Origin: an uncultured Roseobacter sp. | Lineage (GTDB): Bacteria; Pseudomonadota; Alphaproteobacteria; Rhodobacterales; Rhodobacteraceae | Assembly: GCF_947488185.1 (NCBI RefSeq) | Contig: NZ_CANKYM010000002.1 | Location: forward strand, 620,001-684,000 | Direction of reading: 5' to 3' | Length of the DNA stretch: 64,000 nucleotides | Shown: positions 27,302 through 36,203 of the stretch, in pieces | Numbering within the stretch: the first letter of the stretch is position 1 | Layout of the letters: every line of letters begins with the position of its first letter | Position numbers and translations under genes: made by a program | The notes under the pieces: model-generated | Seen by the model: only the letters and a program-made list of their open reading frames with translations | Database searches by the model: none | What the model was told of the DNA's origin: nothing

Positions 27302-27323
27302 ATTTCATGAATATATGAAATAT
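27300..27323. promoter_or_regulatory. ArsR-type operator overlapping the arsR-arsC start codon
   Basis: A perfect 9-bp inverted repeat, ATATTTCAT (27300-27308), 6 nt, ATGAAATAT (27315-27323). It abuts and partly overlaps the start codon of the ArsR-ArsC fusion. AT-rich dyads with TTCAT/ATGAA halves are typical for ArsR-family self-regulation. Confidence 0.75.
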
Positions 27324-27357
27324 AGATCTGCGCAAGGCTGATCTGCGGTGGGGTCAA

Positions 27358-27387
27358 AGAAAAACGCGCCCCTTTTGGAGCGCGTTC
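27358..27387 (-). terminator. Rho-independent terminator of the TRAP-UspA operon
   Basis: Stem AACGCGC (27364-27370) with GCGCGTT (27381-27387), extended by CC/GG around a bulge, and a T-rich tail on the minus strand (27355-27363). It lies just past the UspA stop. Confidence 0.8.
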
Positions 27388-27409
27388 CAGAGGTCAAAAG
27401 ACTGAGAAA

Positions 27410-27841
27410 TCAGCGGACGACGTGCACGCTGCAATTGGAGTGCCGAACAACCCGGGCGGCGTTCGGGCCCAGCAGGTAATCCTTGAAGTCCGGCTTATGG
27501 GCGCCGATCACAATCAGCCCGCAATCCGTCTCCCGCGCCACATGCAGGATTTCCTCATAGGCGTTCCCGGTTGCCACCACATGGCGCACCATCGCATCCA
27601 CATCCGCGCCAATGCTGGCGGTGATTTCGTCACTCAGCAGTTGCCGCGCCTCGGCGACGGCCTTTTCGTGGTGGTCGGCGTCGAAGAAACTGCCCACGAT
27701 GCTTTCGCCGAAATCGGGCACAACCGTCATCACGTCGAGTGATGCGCCGTCGAGGTCGGCGAGCTTTTTGGCCACGCGCAGAACCTCCGCGTCCTGGCCT
27801 TTGTGGCTGACATCAATCGCGCAGAGAACTGAACGGCTCAT
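27410..27841 (-). CDS. Universal stress protein (UspA family), TRAP-associated
   Basis: A 143-residue UspA-fold protein with SVLCAIDVSHKGQDAEVLRV at the N-terminus and a C-terminal GLIVIGAHKPDFKDYLLGPNAARVVRHSNCSVHVV region. The nucleotide-binding pattern G-x2-G-x9-G-S/T is only partly met (GPNA rather than G-S/T), so ATP binding is uncertain. It overlaps the TRAP permease stop by ATGA, so it is translated with the transporter. In Halomonas the UspA protein TeaD is encoded with, and tunes, the ectoine TRAP transporter; a similar control role here is inference by analogy. Confidence 0.88.
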   Translation of the reverse strand: MSRSVLCAIDVSHKGQDAEVLRVAKKLADLDGASLDVMTVVPDFGESIVGSFFDADHHEKAVAEARQLLSDEITASIGADVDAMVRHVVATGNAYEEILHVARETDCGLIVIGAHKPDFKDYLLGPNAARVVRHSNCSVHVVR

Positions 27842-30456
27842 GCGGTGACTCCTTCCTGTTTTTCTTCTTTGCCCACACGGCCGCGTTGCAGCAGGACGAT
27901 CAATCCCAGGAACAAGAGCGCCGGCAGGAACATTAGCTCCTTGGGCATCTGATCCGCCGGGGCTTTCACGGCTTTGACGGTCACGAATTCGTCGCCGTAG
28001 AAGTCATAGCCCTGAAAGGTCTCCGCATAAGGCGTGCCAAAGAGCGGTTCCTCCAATGCGATGTCTTCCCCTTCCTCCACGGTCAGTAGGCCGTAAGCCT
28101 CCATCCGGGTGCCTTCTGCTTCTTCACCGATGGGCACCAGCAGCGTTGTTTCCTTGGTCTCGCCGGTATCGAAGTCAGGGCCGCTGACGATGACCCGGAA
28201 TTCACGACCCACGGGGGCGTTCTCCACCTTCTCGGCAAAGTTGGCCGGGGCGATATCCTCAAACGGAGGCTGCAGGCGGTCCATGAAGAAATCCGGACGG
28301 AAGAGCATGAAGGCGATGAACACGAGGGCGACGCTCTCGTAGATGCGGCTGCGGGTCAGGAAATAGCCCATGGTGCCTGCGGTGAAGACAAGTATCGCGA
28401 TGGTTGCCGTGATGAAGACCAGTATCCCCTGGACCCATCCCACATCGATCAGCAGCAAGTCCGTGTTGAAGATGAAGACGAAGGGCAGGGCGACCGTGCG
28501 CAGGGAATAGAAGAACGCAATGAAGCCGGTACGGATCGCGTCCCCGCCCGAGACGGCGGCAGCCGCGAAACTGGCAAGCCCCACGGGCGGCGTCACATCC
28601 GCCATGATCCCGAAGTAGAACACAAAGAGGTGCACGGCGATCAGGGGCACGATCAGCCCCGACTGCGCGCCCAGCTCGACAACCACCCCGGCCATCAGCG
28701 ATGAGACCACGATGTAGTTCGCCGTGGTGGGCAGCCCCATGCCCAAGATGAGGCTCAGGAGCGCCACCATGATCAGCATCAGGATCAGATTGCCGCCCGA
28801 CAGGAACTCCACCAGATTGGCCATGACCTGTCCCACACCGGTCAGCGTCACCGTGCCCACGATCACACCAGCGGTGGCCGTCGCAAGGCCGATGCCGATC
28901 ATGTTGCGCGCCCCGTCAATGAGGCCCTGCAGCAGGTCCACGACACCGTCGCGGAACGCGTTCACCATATCGTTTTCACCGCGGAAGATGGACTTGAGCG
29001 GTTTCTGCGTGAGTAGGATGAAGAACAGCAGCATGGTGGCCCAGAAGGCCGAAAGGCCGGGGGATTTCTGCTCAATCATCAGGAAGTAGACCAGCACGAT
29101 GATCGGCAGCAGATAGTAGAGACCCGCCTTGTAGATTTCCCCGATGACCGGCAGTTCGACGTGTTCGGCGTTCGGATCGTCCGGCATGAGGTCCGGCACC
29201 TGTGCGGCCAGTGCCAGCAGCAGAATATACACGCCGCAGACAATTGCGGTCATGATCAGCCCGGCAGAGTTCGGCGCCCAGGCGGTCACGGCCTCGACGG
29301 GGAACTGCGAGCCATAGCAAAGCCCGGCAAAGACGAGGAAGAACGACAGCATGCCGACAACGGTTTTCACCATGGACACCTCGCGGTCGCCCAGGGTCGG
29401 CATGTTGTTCTTCACCGCTTCGAGATGCACGATATAGACCAGCGCAATGTAGGAAATCGTTGCGGGCAAGAAGGCGTGAGTGATCACCTCGACGTAGGAG
29501 ATGCCCACGTATTCCACCATGAGGAAGGCCGCAGCGCCCATGACCGGGGGCATGATCTGGCCGTTCACCGAACTGGCCACCTCAACCGCGCCGCCTTTCT
29601 CGGACGAGAAGCCCACGCGTTTCATCAGCGGGATGGTGAAGGTCCCGGTGGTGACCACATTGGCGATGGAGGAGCCCGAAATCAGGCCCGTCGCAGCCGA
29701 GCCGACCACAGCCGCCTTGGCCGGACCGCCGCGCAGGTGACCCAGCGCGCCAAAGGCCATCTTGATGAAGTAGTTGCCCGCGCCCGCCTTATCGAGCAGG
29801 GCACCGAAGAGCACGAAGAGAAACACGAATTTGGTCGAGACCCCAAGGGCGATCCCAAAGACCCCTTCGGAGGTGATCCACATGTGGCTCATCGCCTTTT
29901 GCAAGCTCGCGCCTTTCCAGCGGATCACGTCCGGAACCGCCTGCGAGGCGCCGAAGAAGACGTAGAGCAGGAAGATCGTGGCTATGATCGCCATTGCAGG
30001 CCCAAGTGCGCGGCGCGCGCCTTCAAAGAGGATGATCAGGCCCACAAGCGCAAACCACTTGTCTGTGTCATCGGCGAGGCCGCCGGAATTCACGATCTTG
30101 TCGTAGAAAATGTAGCCGTAGAGCGCGATGAAAGTGCCCCCGAGCGCCAGCAGCCAGTCATGGATCGGAATGTAGTCGCGCGGGCTCGACTTGAACATCG
30201 GGTAGGCCATGAAGGCCAGGAAAATGGCAAAGGCCAGGTGGATCTGGCGCGAATTGTTGATCACGGAGCCGGGCAGCAGCTGATTGGACAGCGGCGAGGC
30301 CAGCATCACCTGAAACAGCGACCAGACGATTGCGACAATCGCCAGAAAGGTGCCGACGGACCCTGCCGGATTACGGGCCCCTGCGTCCGACGAGGAGACG
30401 AGGTCCTGAAGTTCTTCTTCGGTCAGCGCGCGGCCGCCGCTTGTCTTATCTGCCAT
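27838..30456 (-). CDS. TRAP transporter fused permease (4TM/12TM), TAXI type, with DUF3394 tail
   Basis: An 872-residue membrane protein combining the small and large TRAP permease subunits. The N-terminal part (about 25-200) has roughly five helices; the DctM-like part includes GALLDKAGAGNYFIKMAFGA, GLISGSSIANVVTTGTFTIP and GMGLPTTANYIVVSSLM, all standard for fused TAXI permeases. The last roughly 180 residues hold a soluble segment (VENAPVGREFRVIVSGPDFD onward) matching the DUF3394 extension, then a final helix. It imports an organic acid or similar solute using a sodium gradient. It lies downstream of its TAXI binding protein with a hairpin between them, and overlaps uspA. Confidence 0.93.
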   Translation of the reverse strand: MADKTSGGRALTEEELQDLVSSSDAGARNPAGSVGTFLAIVAIVWSLFQVMLASPLSNQLLPGSVINNSRQIHLAFAIFLAFMAYPMFKSSPRDYIPIHDWLLALGGTFIALYGYIFYDKIVNSGGLADDTDKWFALVGLIILFEGARRALGPAMAIIATIFLLYVFFGASQAVPDVIRWKGASLQKAMSHMWITSEGVFGIALGVSTKFVFLFVLFGALLDKAGAGNYFIKMAFGALGHLRGGPAKAAVVGSAATGLISGSSIANVVTTGTFTIPLMKRVGFSSEKGGAVEVASSVNGQIMPPVMGAAAFLMVEYVGISYVEVITHAFLPATISYIALVYIVHLEAVKNNMPTLGDREVSMVKTVVGMLSFFLVFAGLCYGSQFPVEAVTAWAPNSAGLIMTAIVCGVYILLLALAAQVPDLMPDDPNAEHVELPVIGEIYKAGLYYLLPIIVLVYFLMIEQKSPGLSAFWATMLLFFILLTQKPLKSIFRGENDMVNAFRDGVVDLLQGLIDGARNMIGIGLATATAGVIVGTVTLTGVGQVMANLVEFLSGGNLILMLIMVALLSLILGMGLPTTANYIVVSSLMAGVVVELGAQSGLIVPLIAVHLFVFYFGIMADVTPPVGLASFAAAAVSGGDAIRTGFIAFFYSLRTVALPFVFIFNTDLLLIDVGWVQGILVFITATIAILVFTAGTMGYFLTRSRIYESVALVFIAFMLFRPDFFMDRLQPPFEDIAPANFAEKVENAPVGREFRVIVSGPDFDTGETKETTLLVPIGEEAEGTRMEAYGLLTVEEGEDIALEEPLFGTPYAETFQGYDFYGDEFVTVKAVKAPADQMPKELMFLPALLFLGLIVLLQRGRVGKEEKQEGVTA

Positions 30457-30533
30457 TTAACTGTCTCCCTGACGTGCCGCGTTATTTTTGGATGCGGCTT
30501 TTTGTCGTTTGGTGTGCCCTTTGGCGGGCTTCA

Positions 30534-30553
30534 AGGGGCGGCGGACCGCCCCT
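30534..30553 (-). other. Intercistronic hairpin between TAXI binding protein and TRAP permease
   Basis: AGGGGCGG (30534-30541), loop CGGA, CCGCCCCT (30546-30553): a perfect 8-bp GC-rich stem with no T run after it on the minus strand. It probably stabilises the upstream binding-protein message or dampens permease expression. Confidence 0.55.
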
Positions 30554-30572
30554 CGCGTTGGCATAGGTGGGT

Positions 30573-31541
30573 TTACTCAACCCAGCCTTTTTCCTTGTAG
30601 TACTTCGCAGCACCGGGATGCAGCGGCGCGGACAGACCTGCTGTTGCCATTTCTTCCGCTGTCAGATTGGCGAAGGCCGGGTGCAGCTTCTTGAAGTCTT
30701 CGAAGTTGTCAAAGACCGCCGAAACAACAGCATAGACCGCATCTTCAGAGACGCTTGCGGAGGTCACGAAGGTTGCGCCCACGCCGAATGTGGCCACGTC
30801 ACCATCGGTGCCGCGATACATGCCGCCGGGGATCTTGGCCGAGCGGTAGTAGGAGTTGTCACCGATCAGCGCGTCGATTTCGGCGCCGGACACCTCAACC
30901 AGCACGGAATCGCAGGCGGTTGTGGCTTCCTGAATGGAGCCCGAAGGGTGACCCACGGTGTAGATCATCGCGTCGATCTGGTTGTCGCAAAGCGCTGCTG
31001 ACTGCTCGGCCGCCTTCAGTTCGGACGCCAGCGCCAGATCGGATGTGCTCCACCCCATCTTCTCCATCACCACTTCCATGGTGCCACGCTGACCGGAGCC
31101 GGGGTTGCCGATGTTGACCCGCTTGCCTTTCAGATCGGCAAAGCTGGTGATGCCGGCATCGGCACGCGCCACCACTGTGAAGGGTTCCGGGTGCACGGAG
31201 AACACGGCACGCAGGTCTTCAAACGGCCCTTGCTCTTCAAAGCGCGAGGTGCCTTTGTAGGCGTGGTACTGCCAGTCGGATTGGGCCACACCGAACTCCA
31301 GCTCGCCCGCGCGGATGGTGTTGATGTTGTAAACTGACCCGCCCGTCGATTCGACGGAGCAGCGGATGCCGTGTTCCTTGCGGCCCTTGTTCACCAGACG
31401 GCAGATCGCGCCACCTGTGGGGTAGTAAACCCCCGTGACACCACCCGTACCGATGGTGATGAATTCCTCCGCCATTGCGACTGGCGCCGTCAACATCGCC
31501 AGTGCCGCACCGGCGGCGGTCATTTTCAATCCATTGAACAT
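30573..31541 (-). CDS. TAXI-family TRAP transporter solute-binding protein
   Basis: About 322 residues. A signal peptide ([20 protein letters not shown], cleavage after VAMA) leads into [22 protein letters not shown], the start typical of TAXI proteins. Further family stretches are [36 protein letters not shown] and [18 protein letters not shown]. The ATG at 31541 was chosen for the GGGAGA site and the signal peptide directly after it. It captures the solute for the fused permease downstream. TAXI ligands are mostly unknown (glutamate-like in a few cases); the adjacent aminotransferase suggests an amino compound, as inference. Confidence 0.92.
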   Translation of the reverse strand: MFNGLKMTAAGAALAMLTAPVAMAEEFITIGTGGVTGVYYPTGGAICRLVNKGRKEHGIRCSVESTGGSVYNINTIRAGELEFGVAQSDWQYHAYKGTSRFEEQGPFEDLRAVFSVHPEPFTVVARADAGITSFADLKGKRVNIGNPGSGQRGTMEVVMEKMGWSTSDLALASELKAAEQSAALCDNQIDAMIYTVGHPSGSIQEATTACDSVLVEVSGAEIDALIGDNSYYRSAKIPGGMYRGTDGDVATFGVGATFVTSASVSEDAVYAVVSAVFDNFEDFKKLHPAFANLTAEEMATAGLSAPLHPGAAKYYKEKGWVE

Positions 31542-31575
31542 TTTTGTCTCCCTTATTTGGATTATGAGTCGTAGG

Positions 31576-32439
31576 TTAGCCGTCTGAAACTTCTTGTAAA
31601 CGGCGGTTATTCTGTTCCACCTCGGCAATACGCTGCCGCGACGCCTCGCCCCCGATGCGTGCCAGAAGGCCCATCAGGGTTTCGACAAAGAAAAGCGATG
31701 CTGTGTAGGAGGAAAAGAAATGTGGTGTCTTGGAGGGCGTGATGAACCCGGCTGCTGCATATTTAAGCGCCGGACAGGTGTGGGTGTCGGTGATTACCAC
31801 CACAAAGCACCCGTTTTCGCGCGCCAGCTCCGCCGCCCGCGCGGCGCGGGGTGAAAAGGGGGATTGGGTGATGACGATCACCACATCGTCTTCGTTCAGC
31901 CCGGCGAGGCCCGCGCCCAGCGATGCACCCATGCGTCCGGCCAGGCTCCAGTTGTCAAAAAGCAGACCCGCCATATAGGTCAGATGTTCCGCGACACCGG
32001 TTGAGCTCAGCGCCCCGAACACCAGGACGGTGCGGGCCGCGTGCAGTTTCTGCACCGTCTCGTCCAACTGGGAGGCGGGCAGGCTGCCGGCGAGGGTCTC
32101 GATGTTGCGGATGCACGCCGCCGCAAAGCTTTCCGGGAAATCGAGTTGGCCTTCGCTTTGCAGCGTGGACAGCTGTTGCTCGCGCGGGGTAGCGCGGTTG
32201 ACGCGGCGCCCGATAGAGGTGCGCAAATCCCCCCGCAACGCACCGAAATCCTCGTAGCCCAGGGCCCGCGCAAGGCGGGAAAAGGACGCGGGCGCGATAT
32301 CGCTTTGCTCGGCCACGGACCGCAGGGAGCGGGTCGCAATATCAATCTGGTTCTCGACAAGGTAATCCGCGGCCTGTTTCAGCTTGCCGCTGAGGTCGTC
32401 ATAGCTCGCAGATATCCTGATATCGAGTGGTCCGTCCAC
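31576..32439 (-). CDS. MurR/RpiR-family transcriptional regulator
   Basis: About 287 residues. The N-terminal 75 residues form the RpiR helix-turn-helix ([20 protein letters not shown], then [20 protein letters not shown]). A SIS sugar-phosphate-binding domain follows ([20 protein letters not shown], then [20 protein letters not shown]). RpiR proteins sense phosphosugars or related ligands. The GTG at 32439 (after GGGGGAG) is the likelier start; GTG at 32460 is also possible. It is divergent from the aminotransferase with about 110 bp between and lies 34 bp upstream of the TAXI gene on the same strand, so it may regulate both. Confidence 0.87.
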   Translation of the reverse strand: MDGPLDIRISASYDDLSGKLKQAADYLVENQIDIATRSLRSVAEQSDIAPASFSRLARALGYEDFGALRGDLRTSIGRRVNRATPREQQLSTLQSEGQLDFPESFAAACIRNIETLAGSLPASQLDETVQKLHAARTVLVFGALSSTGVAEHLTYMAGLLFDNWSLAGRMGASLGAGLAGLNEDDVVIVITQSPFSPRAARAAELARENGCFVVVITDTHTCPALKYAAAGFITPSKTPHFFSSYTASLFFVETLMGLLARIGGEASRQRIAEVEQNNRRLQEVSDG

Positions 32440-32552
32440 GCAGGCTCCCCCAGCCGTCACGAATCCTCAGAAGAGGATTCATTTGTTTCAGCGCATTGTC
32501 AACGAAGGCTCCATATGTTTCACAATTGGCAGCGCAACAAGGGAGATTTCGA

Positions 32553-33869
32553 ATGTCACATGTGTTTGCCCGGCACTCTAGGACCAATCTTCGACGGGCG
32601 TCTATAGGTAAAGGCGCGTACCTCTATGACGCTGATGGCAAAGAATATTTTGATGGATCGGGCGGTGCGGCGGTGTCCTGTCTGGGACATGGCGACCCGG
32701 ATGTGATCGCGGCGATTCAGGCGCAGGTGGCGCAGCTGGCCTATGCGCATACAAGCTTCTTTACCTCCGATCCGGCGGAAGAATTGGCGGACCGGCTCGT
32801 GAAAGACGCACCCGGCGATCTGGACAAGGTCTACTTCGTCTCCGGCGGTTCCGAGGCGGTGGAGGCGGCGCTGAAACTGGCGCGTCAGTATTTTGTGGAG
32901 ATCGGCCAGTCCGAGCGGCGCCATTTCATTGCGCGGCGGCAAAGCTATCACGGCAACACTCTTGGCGCGCTGGCCACCGGCGGCAACGTCTGGCGCAAGC
33001 AGGCCTTTGCGCCGATCATGGTGGAGACCTCGCTGATCTCACCTTGCTACGCTTATCGCGGTCAGAGGGAGGGCGAAAGCGCTTTTGACTACGGCCAACG
33101 GGTTGCGAACGAGCTGGAGGCGGAATTGCTGCGTCTGGGGCCCGAAACGGTGATCGGATTCGTCGCCGAACCGGTTGTCGGCGCGACCCTTGGCGCGGTG
33201 CCGCCGGTTGAGGGCTACTTCAAACGCATCCGGGAGATCTGCGATCAATACGGCATCCTGCTGATCCTTGATGAAGTCATGTGCGGCATGGGCCGCACCG
33301 GCAGCCTTTTCGCGCATGAACAGGAGGGGATCACCGCCGATATCGTGACCATCGCCAAGGGGCTTGGTGCCGGGTACCAGCCCATCGGGGCGATGATGTG
33401 CACCGACAGGATCCATCAGGCGATTGCCGATGGGTCAGGGTTCTTTCAACACGGGCACACCTACATCGGTCACCCCACCGCCTGTGCAGCGGGCAACGCG
33501 GTGCTCGAAAAACTGACCGGAGGCTTGGTCGAGCGTTGCGCGGTGATGGGAGAGAAATTGCAGTCCGCCTTGCAATCGGAGTTTGGCCAGCATCCCCATA
33601 TCGGTGATATTCGGGGCCGTGGGCTGTTTCGGGGCCTGGAGATCGTCGAGGACCGCGCCAGCAAAAAGCCCTTCGATCCGGGGAAGGGCATCAACAAGCA
33701 GATCAAACAGACCGCCATGGCGAACGGGCTCGCCTGCTACCCGATGGGCGGCACGGTCGATGGCCAGACCGGTGATCACGTGCTGCTGGCACCGCCCTTC
33801 ATCATCGAAGACGCCCATGTGGACGAGATCGTCACGAAACTGAAAAAGACCTTCGACGAGGTGCTGTGA
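32553..33869 (+). CDS. Class III PLP-dependent aminotransferase
   Basis: A 438-residue fold-type I enzyme. The PLP region has VSGGSEAVEAALKLARQY, the conserved Asp in ILLILDEVMCGMGRTG, and the Schiff-base lysine in VTIAKGLGAGYQPIGA. HTYIGHPTACAAGNAV is the usual phosphate-binding segment. Such enzymes transfer amino groups from omega-amino acids, diamines or taurine-like compounds to a 2-oxo acid. The ATG at 32553 follows GGGAG; upstream in-frame residues were not used. It is divergent from the RpiR regulator and close to the TAXI importer, so the three probably form one uptake and deamination unit. The substrate is unknown. Confidence 0.9.
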   Translation: MSHVFARHSRTNLRRASIGKGAYLYDADGKEYFDGSGGAAVSCLGHGDPDVIAAIQAQVAQLAYAHTSFFTSDPAEELADRLVKDAPGDLDKVYFVSGGSEAVEAALKLARQYFVEIGQSERRHFIARRQSYHGNTLGALATGGNVWRKQAFAPIMVETSLISPCYAYRGQREGESAFDYGQRVANELEAELLRLGPETVIGFVAEPVVGATLGAVPPVEGYFKRIREICDQYGILLILDEVMCGMGRTGSLFAHEQEGITADIVTIAKGLGAGYQPIGAMMCTDRIHQAIADGSGFFQHGHTYIGHPTACAAGNAVLEKLTGGLVERCAVMGEKLQSALQSEFGQHPHIGDIRGRGLFRGLEIVEDRASKKPFDPGKGINKQIKQTAMANGLACYPMGGTVDGQTGDHVLLAPPFIIEDAHVDEIVTKLKKTFDEVL

Positions 33870-33875
33870 TCCGCA

Positions 33876-34664
33876 TTACTCCAGCGTGAAGCCGATGCTG
33901 CGGAGGAAGGCGGCAAAATCCGTGCGCTGGGGGGTGGCGTACATCTTCGCCCTGGCCTCGGACCATCCAGGACCATTTTGCCCGGCCAGACGGCGGGTGT
34001 CGTAGGATTTGATGTCTGCCTCGGTGATATCCGAAAACCGGTCGCGATGGACGGTCTTGGACAAGGGCAGGCGGGCGCTGACGCCCGGTGCGGCGCTGGG
34101 GTATCCCACGGCCATGCCCGCCACCGGAAAGACGTGATCTGGCAGGGCCAACAGGTCTTTGACCTGCGGCAGATGGTTGCGAATGGTGCTGATCGGACAG
34201 CATCCCAAACCCGCCGCCTCCGCTGCCGCCATGAAGAAGGCGAGAGCAATCCCCGCATCGACACTGGCATTGAAGAACGCGTCCAGGTGATCGTTCGGGA
34301 AGGGTTGATCGTGCATCATCTGCACCTGGCGCTGACGTCGGTTGTTGGCCAGAAACAGGATCATCGCCGGAGCGTCGGCAATCCAGGCCTGCGCATCAAG
34401 CAGCGATTTTAGCGCCGCCAGCAGTGTCGGGTCGGTCACGATGAGAATGTCGCGCTGCTGCAAATCGCTTTTCGACGGCGCGCAAAGCGCCAATGCGCAC
34501 AGTGTTTCAAGCACGTCCGTATCGACTGTTTGAGCGGTGAAGCTGCGGCAGGATCCGCGTGCAGCAAGGGTCTTCAACGCCGGAATGTCGGCCAGACCCG
34601 CGGGGACCTCCGGCGTCTCGCCAAAGCGCCGGATAAGGGCTGCGGAGAGCGCGGTTTCAGACAT
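33876..34664 (-). CDS. Nitroreductase-family flavoprotein (NfsA-like)
   Basis: A 262-residue FMN-dependent oxidoreductase. Recognisable are the FMN phosphate motif ARGSCRSFTAQTVD (about 34-47), LCALALCAPSKSDLQQRDIL (about 55-74) and AAEAAGLGCCPISTIRNHLP (about 146-165), followed by VAGMAVGYPS. The fold fits NfsA-type nitro/quinone reductases using NAD(P)H, but many homologues act on other substrates. It is divergent from the sdhB-like gene, sharing a short AT-rich promoter with a palindrome, and converges with the aminotransferase 6 bp away. Confidence 0.85.
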   Translation of the reverse strand: MSETALSAALIRRFGETPEVPAGLADIPALKTLAARGSCRSFTAQTVDTDVLETLCALALCAPSKSDLQQRDILIVTDPTLLAALKSLLDAQAWIADAPAMILFLANNRRQRQVQMMHDQPFPNDHLDAFFNASVDAGIALAFFMAAAEAAGLGCCPISTIRNHLPQVKDLLALPDHVFPVAGMAVGYPSAAPGVSARLPLSKTVHRDRFSDITEADIKSYDTRRLAGQNGPGWSEARAKMYATPQRTDFAAFLRSIGFTLE

Positions 34665-34683
34665 TGAAACACCTGCGATAATA

Positions 34684-34698
34684 GTAAGAAATACTTAC
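34684..34698. promoter_or_regulatory. Candidate operator GTAAG-N5-CTTAC
   Basis: A perfect 5-bp inverted repeat with 5-nt spacer in the 94-bp AT-rich gap between the divergent nitroreductase and sdhB-like genes, just upstream of the nitroreductase start. It would suit a small dimeric repressor; the regulator is not identified. Confidence 0.45.
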
Positions 34699-34758
34699 AA
34701 GAAACATAAGTACATATTCCTTCTCGTTAGTTATTCTGGCGGTTATACCATAGGCGCA

Positions 34759-35517
34759 ATGGAACCGGTCACAAGTCAGGAAAGCGCATTGGACGGGCAA
34801 AGTGGCACTCTCGAAGTTTCGGTCTGGCGTGGCACGTCTCAGGGCGGCGATTATCAGCGCTTCGAGGTTCCCGCGCTCGAAAACCAGACAATTCTTGATG
34901 TGGTGTCGTGGATACAGCACTACGCGGATGCGACCCTGACCTACCGTTTTGCCTGCCGTGTCGGCATGTGCGGGTCCTGCGCGATGATGGTGAATGGTCA
35001 ACCCCGCTGGACCTGCCGCACCCATGTCAAAAAGGTGCTGAAGGCCGGGAAGGTACAGATCGGGCCCTTAAGAAACCTTCCTGTGATCAAGGACTTGGTC
35101 GCGGATATGGATCCGTTTTTCGACAAGTGGGTGACCGCCGGAGGTGCCCATGCGCCGAGTGCCACGCGGGACGATCCCATCCCACCAGTCGATCCCCAAG
35201 ACGCGATCCGCGTAGAGGCGAGCGCCGGAATAGAATGCATCAACTGTTCCATCTGCTATGCCGCCTGTGACACGGTAGCGGGGAATCCTGACTATCTCGG
35301 CCCCGCAGCGTTGCAACGCGCCTGGACGCTGCTGAACGATGCAAAGCATGATGCGCCCCACCAGATCTTGGATGCGGTGTCGGGTGTCGGAGGTTGCCAC
35401 AACTGCCATTCGATGGGCAGTTGCACTGTCTTTTGCCCGAATGACCTGGATCCGATGTCCGCCATCGCCGGGTTGAAGCGGGAAACGGCGAAATCCTTCT
35501 TTCGGAGGCGCAAGTAA
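34759..35517 (+). CDS. Succinate dehydrogenase/fumarate reductase-like iron-sulfur subunit
   Basis: A 252-residue SdhB/FrdB-type protein. The 2Fe-2S ligands are C66, C71, C74 (CRVGMCGSC) and C86. The 4Fe-4S motif is CINCSICYAAC and the 3Fe-4S region is CHNCHSMGSCTVFCP, so the full electron relay is present. The ATG at 34759 was chosen because similarity starts shortly after; upstream residues are encoded within the promoter and the nitroreductase 5' end. It is the first gene of a Fe-S, membrane, membrane, flavoprotein order unlike the usual sdhCDAB order of Rhodobacteraceae, so it is a paralogue of the citric-acid-cycle enzyme. The 4Fe-4S motif follows the sequence ECINC, as in SDH. Confidence 0.88.
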   Translation: MEPVTSQESALDGQSGTLEVSVWRGTSQGGDYQRFEVPALENQTILDVVSWIQHYADATLTYRFACRVGMCGSCAMMVNGQPRWTCRTHVKKVLKAGKVQIGPLRNLPVIKDLVADMDPFFDKWVTAGGAHAPSATRDDPIPPVDPQDAIRVEASAGIECINCSICYAACDTVAGNPDYLGPAALQRAWTLLNDAKHDAPHQILDAVSGVGGCHNCHSMGSCTVFCPNDLDPMSAIAGLKRETAKSFFRRRK

Positions 35518-35520
35518 GCG

Positions 35521-35865
35521 ATGCTGGATCTACGCCTCTACATGCTGCAGCGCATCACGGCCCTGATCATGGCGCCGCTGACCCTCGGGCACATCGCGGT
35601 GATGATCTACGCTGTTCAAGGCGGGCTGTCGGCGGAAGAGATTTTGGGCCGCACGCAAGGCTCTGTCTTCTGGTTTTCGTTCTATGGCTCCTTCGTGCTG
35701 GCCGTCGCGACACATGCGGCCATCGGGCTCCGCGTGATAGCGCATGAGATGATCGGTTTGACGGGGCGCGCGCTGACCGGATTTACCTGGGGAACGGGAC
35801 TGTTGCTGCTGGCGATGGGCACGCAGGCACTGATTGCGGTGACCTGGCCTGCGGGGATGACATGA
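35521..35865 (+). CDS. SDH/FRD-like membrane anchor subunit (first)
   Basis: A 114-residue protein with three hydrophobic segments (about 12-32, 48-72, 84-108). YMLQRITALIMAPLTLGHIAV resembles the R-x-[ST]-G-like quinone-site helix of SDH anchors, and HAAIGLRVIAHEM matches the heme-b ligand helix H-x3-GLR. It starts 3 bp after the Fe-S subunit and overlaps the next gene by ATGA. It should anchor the complex and help bind heme b and quinone. Confidence 0.8.
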   Translation: MLDLRLYMLQRITALIMAPLTLGHIAVMIYAVQGGLSAEEILGRTQGSVFWFSFYGSFVLAVATHAAIGLRVIAHEMIGLTGRALTGFTWGTGLLLLAMGTQALIAVTWPAGMT

Positions 35866-36200
35866 GACCCGCGCGCGCGCATCCACTCTGGCTGGCTTTC
35901 GTGCTGCACCGGGTATCGGGTCTGGCATTGGCGCTTTTCCTGCCTGTGCATTTCTGGGTCTTATCCTACGCGTTGACAACGCCAGAAAAGCTCAATGAAT
36001 TCCTCAGCTTCGCCGAGCAACCTATTGTTAAATTAGCGGAGTTCGGACTGGTCTTCCTGCTGGCCGTTCATGTCTTCGGCGGCTTGCGCCTGATGGCGAT
36101 GGAATGGCTGCCATGGTCTGGCCCACAGAAATCGCTGGCCGCGGGCGCGTTGGGTGTGGCGGTTCTGATCTCCGGCACGTTTCTCTTGCAGGTGGTGTAA
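35862..36200 (+). CDS. SDH/FRD-like cytochrome b membrane anchor (SdhC-like)
   Basis: A 112-residue protein with three hydrophobic segments. LWLAFVLHRVSGLALALFLP carries the SdhC signature HRxSG, and FLLAVHVFGGLRLMAMEWL has the H-x3-GLR heme-ligand helix. It overlaps the first anchor by ATGA and is followed by the flavoprotein. Together the two anchors provide candidate axial histidines for at least one heme b. Confidence 0.82.
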   Translation: MRPARAHPLWLAFVLHRVSGLALALFLPVHFWVLSYALTTPEKLNEFLSFAEQPIVKLAEFGLVFLLAVHVFGGLRLMAMEWLPWSGPQKSLAAGALGVAVLISGTFLLQVV

Positions 36201-36203
36201 CAG

